From: Hyphomicrobium sp.
GTDB lineage: Bacteria; Pseudomonadota; Alphaproteobacteria; Rhizobiales; Hyphomicrobiaceae
Assembly (NCBI GenBank): GCA_030148425.1
Contig: JASBTM010000001.1
Location: 62,001 to 126,000, forward strand
Reading direction: 5' to 3'
DNA length: 64,000 nt
Shown here: positions 1-7,727 of the stretch, one piece after another
Layout of the letters: every line of letters begins with the position of its first letter
Numbering within the stretch: the stretch's first letter is position 1
The notes under the pieces: model-generated
Databases searched by the model: none
Seen by the model: the letters and a program-made list of their open reading frames with translations, nothing else
What the model was told of the DNA's origin: nothing
Program-made: the position numbers and the translations under genes

Positions 1-363
1 CAGAGACACGCCGGGCTTTTCATCTCCCTCCACCGACTTCGCCTTCGTCTGCTCGCTCTCGGGCGCCTCATAACGTTGGGCGAGAATGCCCGGTTTCAGA
101 TCAACGGTCGTCTTGGCATTCACCGCCCATATCAAAGTGCGGTTGGCACCTAGCGGCGCTGCACCGGCGTTTGAAAGACTGCCATTATATTCTTCTTCAA
201 GCCCGGTATTCTTGTTGCGGAAGACGCAGATCATGCCCGCCTTCGGGGAAGCATCGCCCACAGTACAAATCAAATCACCGATGTTTTCCTGCTTTGGAGA
301 TACCGCCAGACATTGCGTTGCGAAAAGCGACAGGGACAGCGTCAGTATCATCGCGGCTTTCAT
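1..363 (-). CDS. DUF992 family exported protein (3' end outside window)
   Basis: Starts MKAAMILTLSLSLFATQCLA, a clear Sec signal peptide, after an AAGGAG ribosome binding site. The mature part contains IGDLICTVGD, an EEYNGSLSN stretch and LIWAVNAKT, which fits the DUF992 pattern of a cysteine-containing beta-rich periplasmic domain with a WAV motif. DUF992 proteins are common, often multi-copy, in Rhizobiales; their function is unknown. 121 codons are visible and the frame is still open at base 1, so the C-terminus is missing from the window. Family assignment is by remembered motif pattern. Confidence 0.75.
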   Translation of the reverse strand, partial: MKAAMILTLSLSLFATQCLAVSPKQENIGDLICTVGDASPKAGMICVFRNKNTGLEEEYNGSLSNAGAAPLGANRTLIWAVNAKTTVDLKPGILAQRYEAPESEQTKAKSVEGDEKPGVSL

Positions 364-550
364 CTGTCCGGTCTCCTTGAGTAAACAGCTGTCTAACTGT
401 AATCGCTGCACCGCACGGGCGTTCCCCTCGGGTAGCAACTTGGCGATTTGTGCGACCGCTTATTCGCGCGGAATGGCCGGACGACCTGATCGTCCAGCCC
501 AAACACCACTGAGAATTTAAAACGGCGCTGATCGCGCGTTGGCTTCGAAA

Positions 551-811
551 CTATTGATTTGTCGGAACAGCCGGAAGTGGACGCGCGTGCTGCGTGTGAA
601 CCGGTTGATCAAGTGTGCGATCAGCCAACGTTGTCGGTCTCTCTGGATGGCCCAGACCGATCACAAGTCCCAAAAGCACGATACCGAATGCTGCGCCGGC
701 AAACATCAAAAAAGCCGGACCGATTCCGCCCTTATCAAAGGGGTCTTCTATCGGCTGCTTCTCAATGGGCTTTTCGGTGTCGGAAAAGCGCGGGTCTGAC
801 CACAGAGCCAT
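551..811 (-). CDS. small single-pass membrane protein
   Basis: An 86-residue protein beginning MALWSDPRFSDTEKP, chosen because a GGAGGAAAAC ribosome binding site sits just upstream; an in-frame ATG four codons earlier lies inside that site. Residues about 30-55 form one hydrophobic helix (IGPAFLMFAGAAFGIVLLG). The N-terminal segment is acidic and mixed-charge, and the C-terminus after the helix is polar (HPERPTTLADRTLDQPV). I do not recognise the family. A small inner-membrane protein of unknown function is the most that can be said. Confidence 0.55.
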   Translation of the reverse strand: MALWSDPRFSDTEKPIEKQPIEDPFDKGGIGPAFLMFAGAAFGIVLLGLVIGLGHPERPTTLADRTLDQPVHTQHARPLPAVPTNQ

Positions 812-1030
812 GTTTTCCTCCATTGTTGCTTGTGAAGGGTCAACGTCTCCTGGCGCGCTCGGTTCCTGATCTCCCGTTTGTGTGCAATGCAAAATCGACC
901 GCAATCCTCAGTATTCGAAGAAAACTTGATTGCCTCTCGCTATTTGAAATGCACGATCATTCGTGGACGGCATCCCGTGACGGATGATGCGTCGATATAA
1001 AAAACGTACTTAGAAACTAGGGAGATTTTC

Positions 1031-1279
1031 ATGCGTACTTGCTTTTTCATTTTCTCAGCTGCCGCTTTGTCTTTGGCAACCGCCGCGTGCGGACAGACTG
1101 CTTTGAGCGATAGCGATTGCGAAGCTACGTGGAAGGAAGCCGGGGGCGCCGATCTCACACCGGAAAAAGCGAAGCCCTTCATTGCCAATTTCGAGCAGGT
1201 GGATGTGGATCACAACGGCGCAATTAACTGGGAAGAATTCAAGGCCGGTTGCAAGAACGGACTGGTGAAGAAGAAGTAA
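1031..1279 (+). CDS. EF-hand lipoprotein
   Basis: An 82-residue protein with a lipoprotein signal: MRTCFFIFSAAALSLATAAC, lipobox LATAAC with Cys20 as the likely lipidation site. The C-terminal half holds one canonical EF-hand loop, DVDHNGAINWEEF (D-x-D-x-N-G-x-I-x-x-x-E), so it probably binds Ca2+ at the cell envelope. An AGGGAGA ribosome binding site precedes the ATG. Single-EF-hand small lipoproteins are frequent in Alphaproteobacteria; the physiological role is unknown. A strong inverted repeat follows the stop codon. Confidence 0.75.
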   Translation: MRTCFFIFSAAALSLATAACGQTALSDSDCEATWKEAGGADLTPEKAKPFIANFEQVDVDHNGAINWEEFKAGCKNGLVKKK

Positions 1280-1331
1280 TCGCCTAAGCAGTTCTTTCCG
1301 ATAGCTTCTGTGATGATTGCAAACTGAGGAA

Positions 1332-1358
1332 CCGCAACCAACGTCGCGTTGGTTGCGG
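1332..1358. terminator. inverted repeat between convergent genes, terminator-like
   Basis: Perfect 12-bp stem CCGCAACCAACG / CGTTGGTTGCGG with a 3-base loop, between the EF-hand gene (+) and a small minus-strand gene. No real T-run follows on the plus strand, so it may act as a transcript-end stabiliser rather than an efficient intrinsic terminator. Confidence 0.55.
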
Positions 1359-1367
1359 CTCGTTGGG

Positions 1368-1532
1368 CTAGCTTCTCATGACGTGAACGATCACGAGTAG
1401 CTCGACCATCGCGATCATGGCCAGCAACCAGATCAACAGCAGCCGGGCGCCAAGCTTTTCTTGTAGTTCTTGCTCCCTTTGAGAGATCGCAGATTGGCCC
1501 GCGTCGATGGTTTGTTCGATGTCATTGGTCAT
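1368..1532 (-). CDS. small membrane protein, 54 residues
   Basis: Begins MTNDIEQTIDAGQ, then a heptad-like helical segment rich in Gln and Glu (AISQREQELQEKLGARL) and a C-terminal transmembrane helix (LLLIWLLAMIAMVELLVIV). The layout of a short coiled coil followed by a tail anchor suggests a small inner-membrane protein. An alternative upstream start at 1565 (MSAAALKKWNP) has AGGA close to the ATG and cannot be excluded. No family is recognised. The next upstream minus-strand gene is more than 90 bases away. Confidence 0.45.
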   Translation of the reverse strand: MTNDIEQTIDAGQSAISQREQELQEKLGARLLLIWLLAMIAMVELLVIVHVMRS

Positions 1533-1623
1533 GGGGTTCCATTTCTTCAATGCAGCAGCGGACATCGTCCTAAGACGACGCCTGCGCATTGATGAGGTTA
1601 TGATTTCAGAAAGTTGTGGCCGT

Positions 1624-1983
1624 TCAGACCGCAGGCGGCGCGCGAGGCCCGTTCGACGATGTGTCGAGGTGCGGGAGGCTTCGTCCGGACGGCGGCCAAC
1701 ATCTTGCTGCAAGCGCGGAGGCAAACGTCAGGTCGCGCGTGCAGCCCTCGACAAATATTGCGGAAGCGTGCCGGCCGCTTCCAACCTCTGGCTTTACGGC
1801 ATGCTGAAAGGTCGAAACGACCTGAATGCGCGCCGGAGGAAAGAAGCCGTTGTCCTTCGTCTGCCAATTGGAGACCAGCCGCGGTCCGGCATCTGCTGGG
1901 GCGACGACAGTATCCGCCGCGTGGCTCGCGACGAGCGCGAAGCACGACCAAATCAGGAAGCGTATCAGCGACGGAAATGACAT
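1624..1983 (-). CDS. putative exported protein, doubtful
   Basis: 119 residues starting MSFPSLIRFLIWSCFALVASHA, a good Sec signal peptide predicted to be cut after SHA. The next part (about 30-90) looks protein-like, with one Cys. The last 25 residues (SLPHLDTSSNGPRAPPAV) look like non-coding translation, so the gene may be decayed or frameshifted near its 3' end. No clear ribosome binding site is visible. No family recognised. It lies between other small exported-protein genes. Confidence 0.35.
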   Translation of the reverse strand: MSFPSLIRFLIWSCFALVASHAADTVVAPADAGPRLVSNWQTKDNGFFPPARIQVVSTFQHAVKPEVGSGRHASAIFVEGCTRDLTFASALAARCWPPSGRSLPHLDTSSNGPRAPPAV

Positions 1984-2046
1984 CTGTAGCTTTTAGCAAA
2001 CGGTTCTGGGCTTATCCAGGCCGGTGGTGCAGCGCATAACTTGCAA

Positions 2047-2349
2047 TCACTTCGTGGTCTGGCCGCCGGAACTTTGAGGCTCAGCTGTTCCGGACGATCC
2101 CGCGCTTCCTCCCGAGTTTGGGGAAATTTCGGGCGGCGGTTGTTTATTTACCGGCAAATCTGGAGACGTCGGTGACGTCGTCGCGTTTTTCTCGCTGCCA
2201 GGACCCGTTGCGCCCGGAGAAGCTTGATCGGCCGGCGTCCCTGACTTCGGATATTCAGGCGTCACTCTTCCGGTTTGCGGAGCCTGCGCAGAGGCGACCG
2301 TTGCCGTAAACAGAAGGAGAGCTGCGCTTCCCAATAATCGCGTCTTCAT
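2047..2349 (-). CDS. short exported Pro/Ser/Gly-rich protein (paralogue of 6113-6430)
   Basis: 100 residues, beginning MKTRLLGSAALLLFTATVASA after an AGGGAGA ribosome binding site; the signal peptide is probably cut after ASA. The mature chain is disordered in character, dominated by P, S, G, T and Q. It contains GPGSEKNATTSPTSP followed by LPVNKQPPPEI. The same motif order (GPGSEKN-SPT-P-KQPP-EI) recurs in the protein at 6113-6430, so the two are paralogues. No domain is recognised; an envelope or extracellular role is inferred only from the signal peptide. Confidence 0.65.
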   Translation of the reverse strand: MKTRLLGSAALLLFTATVASAQAPQTGRVTPEYPKSGTPADQASPGATGPGSEKNATTSPTSPDLPVNKQPPPEISPNSGGSAGSSGTAEPQSSGGQTTK

Positions 2350-2449
2350 GGCCAATCTCCCTGAGACCGTCCAGGGAGAAACGCAGCCCACCTTTGTGCT
2401 GTTCCGCTCCAAAATGCCAAGGCGGATTGAGCTTTATCCGGGCAATCGC

Positions 2450-2794
2450 TCACCAGTCTGCATAATACGCATCGTACGGCCGTCCCACGTAAAAACGGGG
2501 GCCGTAGACCGCGGGGCCTGGGTAATAGCGTGGTCCGGGGTAATAGATGACGGGTGGAGCGTACGCGACGGGCGGCGGTCCGTAATAATAGGGCGCGTAG
2601 GCCGAATACGGGTAGTACGGATAATAATAGCCCTGTCGCCAATAGCGACGGTGGTTCACCGGTACGATCGCGCCTTCGACCTTTGGCAAAGGCGCCCGGA
2701 AATTTGCGGCCGTGGCCGAACTGCTCGAAGCCGAGTAACCGGAAGCCGCCAATGCGGCGACGATAAAACTCTGTACAAAGAACGCTTTCCGCAT
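2450..2794 (-). CDS. exported Tyr/Pro-rich protein
   Basis: About 114 residues, starting MRKAFFVQSFIVAALAAS after a GGAG box. Following the signal peptide, residues about 45-114 are extremely rich in Tyr and Pro (YYYPYYPYSAYAPYYYGPPP and similar). Such low-complexity secreted proteins are common near stress and envelope genes in Hyphomicrobiales and are of unknown function. Two more Tyr-rich exported proteins are nearby (4479-4841 and 4917-5186). No enzymatic motif is visible. Confidence 0.65.
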   Translation of the reverse strand: MRKAFFVQSFIVAALAASGYSASSSSATAANFRAPLPKVEGAIVPVNHRRYWRQGYYYPYYPYSAYAPYYYGPPPVAYAPPVIYYPGPRYYPGPAVYGPRFYVGRPYDAYYADW

Positions 2795-3285
2795 GGAACA
2801 CTCCAGACATTGTCCGGCCCCGTCCAGCGCCTCGCGACGTTCGGTCAATTGGGTTCGGCTGTCAAAGGAATTGCATTCGCTGCAGTCGGCGTGAGCGTCG
2901 ATCTCGGCAGGAAGGGCGGACCATCTACCTGTTCGCGCGCAGAAAATAGAGAAGGCCCTGCCATGTGACTGGCAGGGCCTACAGGATCATGCCGCCCTCG
3001 CGCCGAACGGTTTCGGTCCCGCTTGTCCGACCTGACCGGCAGCGACACTCTTCCCGCTGAGGCCAGCACCGATAGCTAATGCTGCTGTCATGAACAATTC
3101 ACAATAAATGTCAGAAACCGTAACAAATAGCTGAACGATCGACGCTGCTCATCGGCAGCGCGGGAGTGTTAAAGGTGCTCGCTCGCACGCCTGCAACGCG
3201 CGCCATTTTCATCGAAACGCAGCGCGATATCTTCGAAGAACGGCATGCCGTGCATCGATCCGATTATTCGCCGCGCAGGCGACGA
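2795..3285. other. intergenic stretch with one inverted repeat
   Basis: No convincing gene. It carries an 11-bp inverted repeat at 2953-2980. A weak open frame on the minus strand here lacks a ribosome binding site and protein-like composition. The part from 3070 to 3285 shows nothing I can name. Confidence 0.5.
2953..2980 (-). terminator. 11-bp inverted repeat, terminator-like
   Basis: AGGCCCTGCCA / TGGCAGGGCCT with a 6-base loop. Read on the minus strand it is followed by a T-rich tract (TTCTCTATTTTC), so it could end a minus-strand transcript coming from the gene at 3286-3471 or a small RNA between them. Confidence 0.45.
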
Positions 3286-3471
3286 TCAATATTCGTCTTC
3301 TTCTTCGACGCGATAGCTATAGGGGTGATCGCAGCAATATTCTGCGGCCGCCTTTTGCGCGTCTTCCCAAGATTCGTATGAGCTGCCGATCGTCTCGGTA
3401 CTACCGCCGAAGCAGCCTTCGGCATCGCTTCCGCAATGATCGCACCAAACGACAACTTTGAATTTTCGCAT
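3286..3471 (-). CDS. small Cys-rich cytosolic protein, 61 residues
   Basis: MRKFKVVVWCDHCGSDAEGC opens the protein; five cysteines are present (CDHC, a lone C, and a CC pair followed by DH). The CxxC and CC/H residues suggest metal binding, but no known zinc-ribbon arrangement is obvious. A strong AGGGAGAAG ribosome binding site lies 5-6 bases before the ATG. The tail is acidic (VEEEDEY). The family is not recognised; the strong start signal and biased composition support a real gene. Confidence 0.6.
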   Translation of the reverse strand: MRKFKVVVWCDHCGSDAEGCFGGSTETIGSSYESWEDAQKAAAEYCCDHPYSYRVEEEDEY

Positions 3472-3849
3472 TCGGCTTCTCCCTAAAGAAAAGCCCTCCG
3501 CGTTTGCTCCCAGTCGTGCACGCCAACGTCTTGTGCCGAACGCGGGAAAGAGGCGGCTTGGTGCGCCGTTCTCTTGAGTTTTGTGCAGTTCCCCGCGCTA
3601 CTCCGAACGACAGATTCGAGATAAAGCTAGCATTGGGTGGGGAGACAAAACGTGACGGCGACGTAACACCCCCGAGCAAAAATGGCGGACGCGATGCCCA
3701 GTACGCGCTGGGTGCCGCTTTTTGGGAAGTGGAAAATGGACGCAAAAGGTCACATTTGCCCATGCCGGAGGAAGTCTGCCACATTCTCTCCGATAGGGTT
3801 TGTATGCTCGCTATGAGCGCTGATTTTTTCTGCGGGGGAGCTAAACGCC
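3472..3849. other. intergenic stretch, nothing identified
   Basis: About 380 bases between divergent genes, expected to hold their promoters. I found no RNA gene, no strong hairpin and no convincing reading frame. Confidence 0.4.
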
Positions 3850-4356
3850 GTGAACTTGCGACTGACCTTTATCCTGGCTGCCGGCCTGTCTTTTTTTGCT
3901 GCGAAGGCCAGTGCCGAGTGCACGATGAATGAGATCGAGAAATCGAACACCCGGATCGGTATGTGCCGGCAGCAGGTCGGAATTGCTTCGGGATACGGAT
4001 GCACGTCGCTGTTGATGAAGGCACAGGTCGCCGACCAGTTTCAGCAGATCGAACTGGCGCGCCGCTGCGGTTTCAATGCTGAAGCCGACAAGCTTGAGAA
4101 ATTCTACAAGCAGACGACACCGTTGATCGTCAGCCTTTACGAGTGCGTCGACACCGCGGTTAACCGGGCCGACATCGAGAAAGAAGCTAAGGAAGAGGTC
4201 GAGAAGGTTCTCTCGGCTCTGCCAGCGGGTTGCTCCGCCGACCTTAAGTCCAAGATGGAGGCAAGGCTTCCGAAGCTCCTTGCGCTCGACGAGAAATCGC
4301 TCGCTCAGGTGAAAGAGATCGCGGGCCAAATCGGATTAAAGCCCGCACCGAACTGA
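3850..4356 (+). CDS. exported helical protein of unknown function
   Basis: 168 residues from a GTG start preceded by GGGGGAG. Residues 1-22 (MNLRLTFILAAGLSFFAAKA) form a Sec signal peptide. The mature protein is predicted mostly alpha-helical and charged, with cysteines at about CTMNE, MCRQQ, YGCTS, RRCGF, YECVD and AGCSAD, six in all, which could form three disulfides in the periplasm. The C-terminal half has KEAKEEVEKVLSAL, coiled-coil-like. No family is recognised. Confidence 0.65.
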   Translation: MNLRLTFILAAGLSFFAAKASAECTMNEIEKSNTRIGMCRQQVGIASGYGCTSLLMKAQVADQFQQIELARRCGFNAEADKLEKFYKQTTPLIVSLYECVDTAVNRADIEKEAKEEVEKVLSALPAGCSADLKSKMEARLPKLLALDEKSLAQVKEIAGQIGLKPAPN

Positions 4357-4478
4357 GGCACGGGGAGGCAAGCGACCGACTAAAGAGCTCGGCAAACTTT
4401 TGTTCACCCTAAGTTTGTCTGACAGTGAAGATATTAGGACTTGTCCCCTATCATCGTTCTGACCCGCCAGGGTAAGGA

Positions 4479-4841
4479 ATGGTTTGGGAGCGTCCCGTGT
4501 CTGTTTGTAAATCTGTCGTTGGCGCTTTGGCCGTCGCGTTGAGCCTCGCCACTTTCTCATCTGCTGCCGATGCAACGCATCGCCGCTGCGGTTTCGATCC
4601 GTATGGCTACAGTGCCCCGAGTTTCCGTGGCTGCCCGAAATATATTCGTCGCGCCTACCGCGATGGCTGGGGCTTTTACCCGGCATATGGTTTCTACCCC
4701 GCCGGCAGCTACTATGCCCCGCCGCGCTATCGGGTCTATCCGGTGCCGGTTCCGGTGTATCCGGCTTATCCCGCTGCTTATTGCTATTACGACAACGGCT
4801 GGGACATGCGTCCGCGCCAGATCTGCGTTCCGGCGTGGTGA
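4479..4841 (+). CDS. exported Tyr/Pro-rich protein
   Basis: 120 residues if the ATG at 4479 is used (GGTAAGGA overlaps it); a GTG at 4497 with GGGAGCG upstream is an equally good start and gives a cleaner signal peptide (VSVCKSVVGALAVALSLATF). The mature part alternates Tyr and Pro (YPVPVPVYPAYPAAYCYY) and ends DMRPRQICVPAW. It holds five cysteines including one in the leader. It resembles the proteins at 2450-2794 and 4917-5186 in composition rather than in alignable sequence. Function unknown. Confidence 0.6.
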   Translation: MVWERPVSVCKSVVGALAVALSLATFSSAADATHRRCGFDPYGYSAPSFRGCPKYIRRAYRDGWGFYPAYGFYPAGSYYAPPRYRVYPVPVPVYPAYPAAYCYYDNGWDMRPRQICVPAW

Positions 4842-4873
4842 TCGCTTCGGCTGACGTTCAGTACTGACGGTAA

Positions 4874-4899
4874 GGTGCCGGCGAAATTCTGCCGGCACC
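4874..4899. terminator. hairpin between convergent genes
   Basis: GGTGCCGGC / GCCGGCACC, 9-bp perfect stem with an 8-base AT-rich loop, between the stop codons of two convergent exported-protein genes. It probably serves as a bidirectional transcript end; no long T-run is present. Confidence 0.6.
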
Positions 4900-4916
4900 C
4901 TCGAAGGCCCATTATA

Positions 4917-5186
4917 TCAGCGCAGCCATTCGGTCGGGCGCGGTCCGCGGCAGAAGTCATGGCGGTGCAGGTAGTAGCAGCGGCGGCCGTCGAAGTAGTC
5001 GTCGCGGGCGAATGGATCGCCGGCGTAGGTCGCGAAGCCGAAGCGGTAGCCATACGGCGGCCCGGCGCGGTGATATCCCAGGCGGAATTGCTTGTCGTGG
5101 CGATGATGCCAGGAATGCGCTTCGGCTGCAGGTATGAACGCTAAAACGCCGAGGATCAGTCCCGCAACGCGTGGAAACTTCGACAT
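4917..5186 (-). CDS. exported His/Tyr/Arg-rich protein
   Basis: 89 residues starting MSKFPRVAGLILGVLAFIPA (signal peptide, cut near AEA-HS) after a GAGGCA box. The mature part begins HSWHHRHDKQFRLGYHRAG and ends YYLHRHDFCRGPRPTEWLR, so it is rich in His, Arg and Tyr with two cysteines. The His clusters could bind metal, but this is only a compositional inference. It belongs with the other short exported proteins in this region. Confidence 0.6.
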   Translation of the reverse strand: MSKFPRVAGLILGVLAFIPAAEAHSWHHRHDKQFRLGYHRAGPPYGYRFGFATYAGDPFARDDYFDGRRCYYLHRHDFCRGPRPTEWLR

Positions 5187-5384
5187 GTGTTGCCTCACGA
5201 TGATTGCTTTAACGTTCAGTCGCGCGTCGTCGCTCCAAACGCAATCAAGAACTCGCGCTTTGGCAAATGGCGGGGCGGCCAGGATCATTCGCTTTTAATC
5301 AAAATGCGAAATTCCGTTGGCAATTGGCTACGGCTGCGGTTTCGTGGTGCGATCAAGCGGGGCGTTATGCTGGGGACACTTCGT

Positions 5385-6101
5385 ATGCGGAGACTTTTGC
5401 CGTCGAACTCATTTGTGCGCTTGGTGTTCGCGAGCATTGCGGGATTGACTGCGGGCTCGTCTGGGGCAGGCGCGGCCGATGTTTGTGAAGCCCTCTGGCG
5501 GGCGCGCAATGCGATCTTCGCGAATAAGGGCTATTGCTTCGAAAGCAACGAGGGACAGGCGGCCTTCGGCAAAGGCTGCTTTCCTCCTTTCGGTAAGCTG
5601 ACGCCAATGGAGGAAGCCGACGTCCAGCGGATCAAGGATGTCGAGGCTCACCAACGGTGCGCGGCGGTGCCGACGCCTCCCGCTGGACAAACGGGCAGCC
5701 AGGATCAGGGCGGCGCACGTATCGTGCCGAAGTATGTCGTCCAGCTGACGCTCTCTCAGGCCGCGGCGAACAAGCTCTCGTCATCGGGGGAGACGGTCAG
5801 GATTTCGGCTTCCTATTACGGAACCGCCGCGCCGGGCACCGCTGCAGGCGATGACGGGGAGGTCGGTTTGGCGAACGAAACCATCGACCTGCCGAACGGT
5901 ACGCGAGCCGTAAATCTTGGCGGTGTTGCTATTCCGGAAAGCGACATCCGCAAGACCGCAGAGGGGCGGCCTCTACTGCTGATCAATGTCTATTCCAGCC
6001 GCAAGGTTTTTCAGGACAACCTACTCGATTGCGGCATCTATCAAGGCGACGCCGCCATGGCCGGACAGATCGAGATTAGCTGTAAGCTGATCGGCGAATA
6101 G
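5385..6101 (+). CDS. exported protein with N-terminal YARHG-type domain
   Basis: About 238 residues from the ATG chosen here, which gives a signal peptide (MRRLLPSNSFVRLVFASIAG) ending near AGA-AD. An ATG at 5367 is an alternative. The mature N-terminus, CEALWRARNAIFANKGYCF through FGKGCFPPFGKLTPMEEADV, matches the YARHG domain pattern (LWxxRNxIxAxxGxxF...FGxxxWY/F...LTxxE). A linker (about 100-130) rich in Thr, Pro and Gln follows, then a beta-rich C-terminal domain without a recognised family. YARHG domains are found in secreted or cell-surface proteins; their role is not established. Confidence 0.65.
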   Translation: MRRLLPSNSFVRLVFASIAGLTAGSSGAGAADVCEALWRARNAIFANKGYCFESNEGQAAFGKGCFPPFGKLTPMEEADVQRIKDVEAHQRCAAVPTPPAGQTGSQDQGGARIVPKYVVQLTLSQAAANKLSSSGETVRISASYYGTAAPGTAAGDDGEVGLANETIDLPNGTRAVNLGGVAIPESDIRKTAEGRPLLLINVYSSRKVFQDNLLDCGIYQGDAAMAGQIEISCKLIGE

Positions 6102-6112
6102 GTTTCGGCCGC

Positions 6113-6430
6113 TCACTGCAGGCCGGGCGAAGTTGGATTATGCGGCGGCGACGTTCCTTCGGGACCGCTGCCCTTTTCGCCGGAACTTCCGCCGGAACCG
6201 GCATTTGCGGGAAGATTGATTTCCGCTGGCGGTTGTTTGTCGATCGGGACGGACGGCGCCGTCGGAGATACTTGCGAATTTTTCTCGCTACCGGGTCCGA
6301 CCTTGCCGGGTTCGATCCCTTGCTCATCGCCCGGTTCGCGGCCGATAGCCGACGGATCGGCGCATGCGGGAAGCGCATTCACGAGAGCTGCCGCAGTAAC
6401 TGCGGCAGCCATGAGCGATTTCGTCCTCAT
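6113..6430 (-). CDS. short exported Pro/Ser/Gly-rich protein (paralogue of 2047-2349)
   Basis: 105 residues, beginning MRTKSLMAAAVTAAALVNAL with an AGGA box upstream. LPAC follows the hydrophobic core, not a standard lipobox because of Pro at -2, so ordinary signal cleavage is more likely. The mature part contains VGPGSEKNSQVSPTAPSVP then DKQPPAEI, matching the motif order of the protein at 2047-2349. The chain appears intrinsically disordered. It is convergent with the YARHG gene, with 11 bases between stops. No function is assigned. Confidence 0.65.
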   Translation of the reverse strand: MRTKSLMAAAVTAAALVNALPACADPSAIGREPGDEQGIEPGKVGPGSEKNSQVSPTAPSVPIDKQPPAEINLPANAGSGGSSGEKGSGPEGTSPPHNPTSPGLQ

Positions 6431-6509
6431 GGGGATATCGTCCTTCGCTGTTCCATAGTTGCGGAACGCTTGGCGCGAGGGCGTGTTCCCGTTAGCCGAA
6501 ATACTGTCG

Positions 6510-7727
6510 TCAGCCTTTATTCGGCTTCGTTGGCCCGACCGACGTCGAAGGAGCGTTAGCCGGGTTCGGCTTTTCCTTGACGTTCACTTTATCGCCGTTG
6601 GAGACGCCGTCCGGAGGGCTTTCGATGATGCGATCTTCGGGAGCAAGGCCAGACGCAACCTCGACCGTCGCGCCGCGATCGCGGCCGATCGTGATTGGCT
6701 TCAACGTAATTTTTTCCTCGGTGTCGACGGTCGCAACGCGCAGGCCCGATTTGTCGAACAGAATGGCGCTCGCCGGGATGACCAGAACGTCGTGCTTGTT
6801 GCCGACCGTCAGATGCACACTGGCGTATGCGCCCGGCATCAACTCTCCGGCGGCATTGTCGACGATCAGCTGCATCCGCGTTGTGCCAGATGCGACATCG
6901 ACCGCGCCGGAAGACGCTTCGACCTTCGCTGCGTACTTTTTACCCGGGCGCTCGGGCACAGTGAGGATGCCGACGGTCCCCGTCGGAATCATCGGGACGT
7001 AAATCTGAGGAACGTTGACGTAGAGCCGCAGCTTGTGGACGTCGGCGACGACGAACATTTCGGCGCCACTTGAGCTGCCGGTGTTGATCAGGTTGCCGAC
7101 GTCGGTGTTGCGGACCGTTACGATGCCGTCGAAGGGAGCGACGATGCGCTTGTATTCGGTCAGCGCCTTCAGGCGATCGAGGTTCGCCTGTCCCGATTTT
7201 ACGAGTGCGTTCTTGGCGTCAAGGTCGGCCTTCTTCTCGTCGGCTGCCTGATGCGTGACGTAGCTGCTTGGCAGCAGCGCCTGATAGCGCTGGTTGGTGA
7301 CGTCGGCGAGCGCGGCATTTGCCTTGGCGTTGGTTAGATCCGATTCCGCCTGCGAATACTGCTGATCGAGATCTGGGGCGTCGATCGTCGCCAGGACGTC
7401 GCCGGTCTTCACGTGCGAGCCGATGTCGACGTTGCGGGACGCGACGTAGCCGTTGACGCGTGCGAATAACGCGGCCTGGTAATAGGCATCGAGACGGCCG
7501 GGCAGGTCGAGGACGCCGACACTCTGTTCTACTGCCGGAGGCGCCACGGAAACAGTCGGGACGGCTCGCTCTGCAGCTTTGTTTTTCAGTTGTGCGACGC
7601 TCTGCTGGCGGCTTTCAATTCCAACAAACGCAAGAGCGGCGGCGCCGCCGATGAATATCACCGTCGCCAAAGGCATCTTCCAACGCGACCGCTGCCGCGG
7701 CTGGTCGGGTGGCGATTCAGGCAGCAT
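6510..7727 (-). CDS. RND efflux periplasmic adaptor (HlyD/MFP family)
   Basis: 405 residues. An N-terminal cytoplasmic basic stretch and one transmembrane anchor (ATVIFIGGAAALAFVGI) are followed by a barrel-sandwich lipoyl half (GRLDAYYQAALFARVNGYVA), a helical hairpin (about 115-185), the second lipoyl half (KRIVAPFDGIVTVRNTDVG), a beta-barrel and a membrane-proximal domain. This is the standard MexA/AcrA layout, bridging the RND pump to an outer-membrane channel. The ATG at 7727 has GGTGGAG upstream. It overlaps the pump gene by 11 bases, so the two are translationally coupled. No TolC-type gene is adjacent. Confidence 0.9.
   Translation of the reverse strand: MLPESPPDQPRQRSRWKMPLATVIFIGGAAALAFVGIESRQQSVAQLKNKAAERAVPTVSVAPPAVEQSVGVLDLPGRLDAYYQAALFARVNGYVASRNVDIGSHVKTGDVLATIDAPDLDQQYSQAESDLTNAKANAALADVTNQRYQALLPSSYVTHQAADEKKADLDAKNALVKSGQANLDRLKALTEYKRIVAPFDGIVTVRNTDVGNLINTGSSSGAEMFVVADVHKLRLYVNVPQIYVPMIPTGTVGILTVPERPGKKYAAKVEASSGAVDVASGTTRMQLIVDNAAGELMPGAYASVHLTVGNKHDVLVIPASAILFDKSGLRVATVDTEEKITLKPITIGRDRGATVEVASGLAPEDRIIESPPDGVSNGDKVNVKEKPNPANAPSTSVGPTKPNKG

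Noticed and set aside
2845-3069. Minus-strand open frame across the 2953 inverted repeat
   Set aside because: Overlaps the hairpin, no ribosome binding site, Arg/Pro-rich shadow composition.
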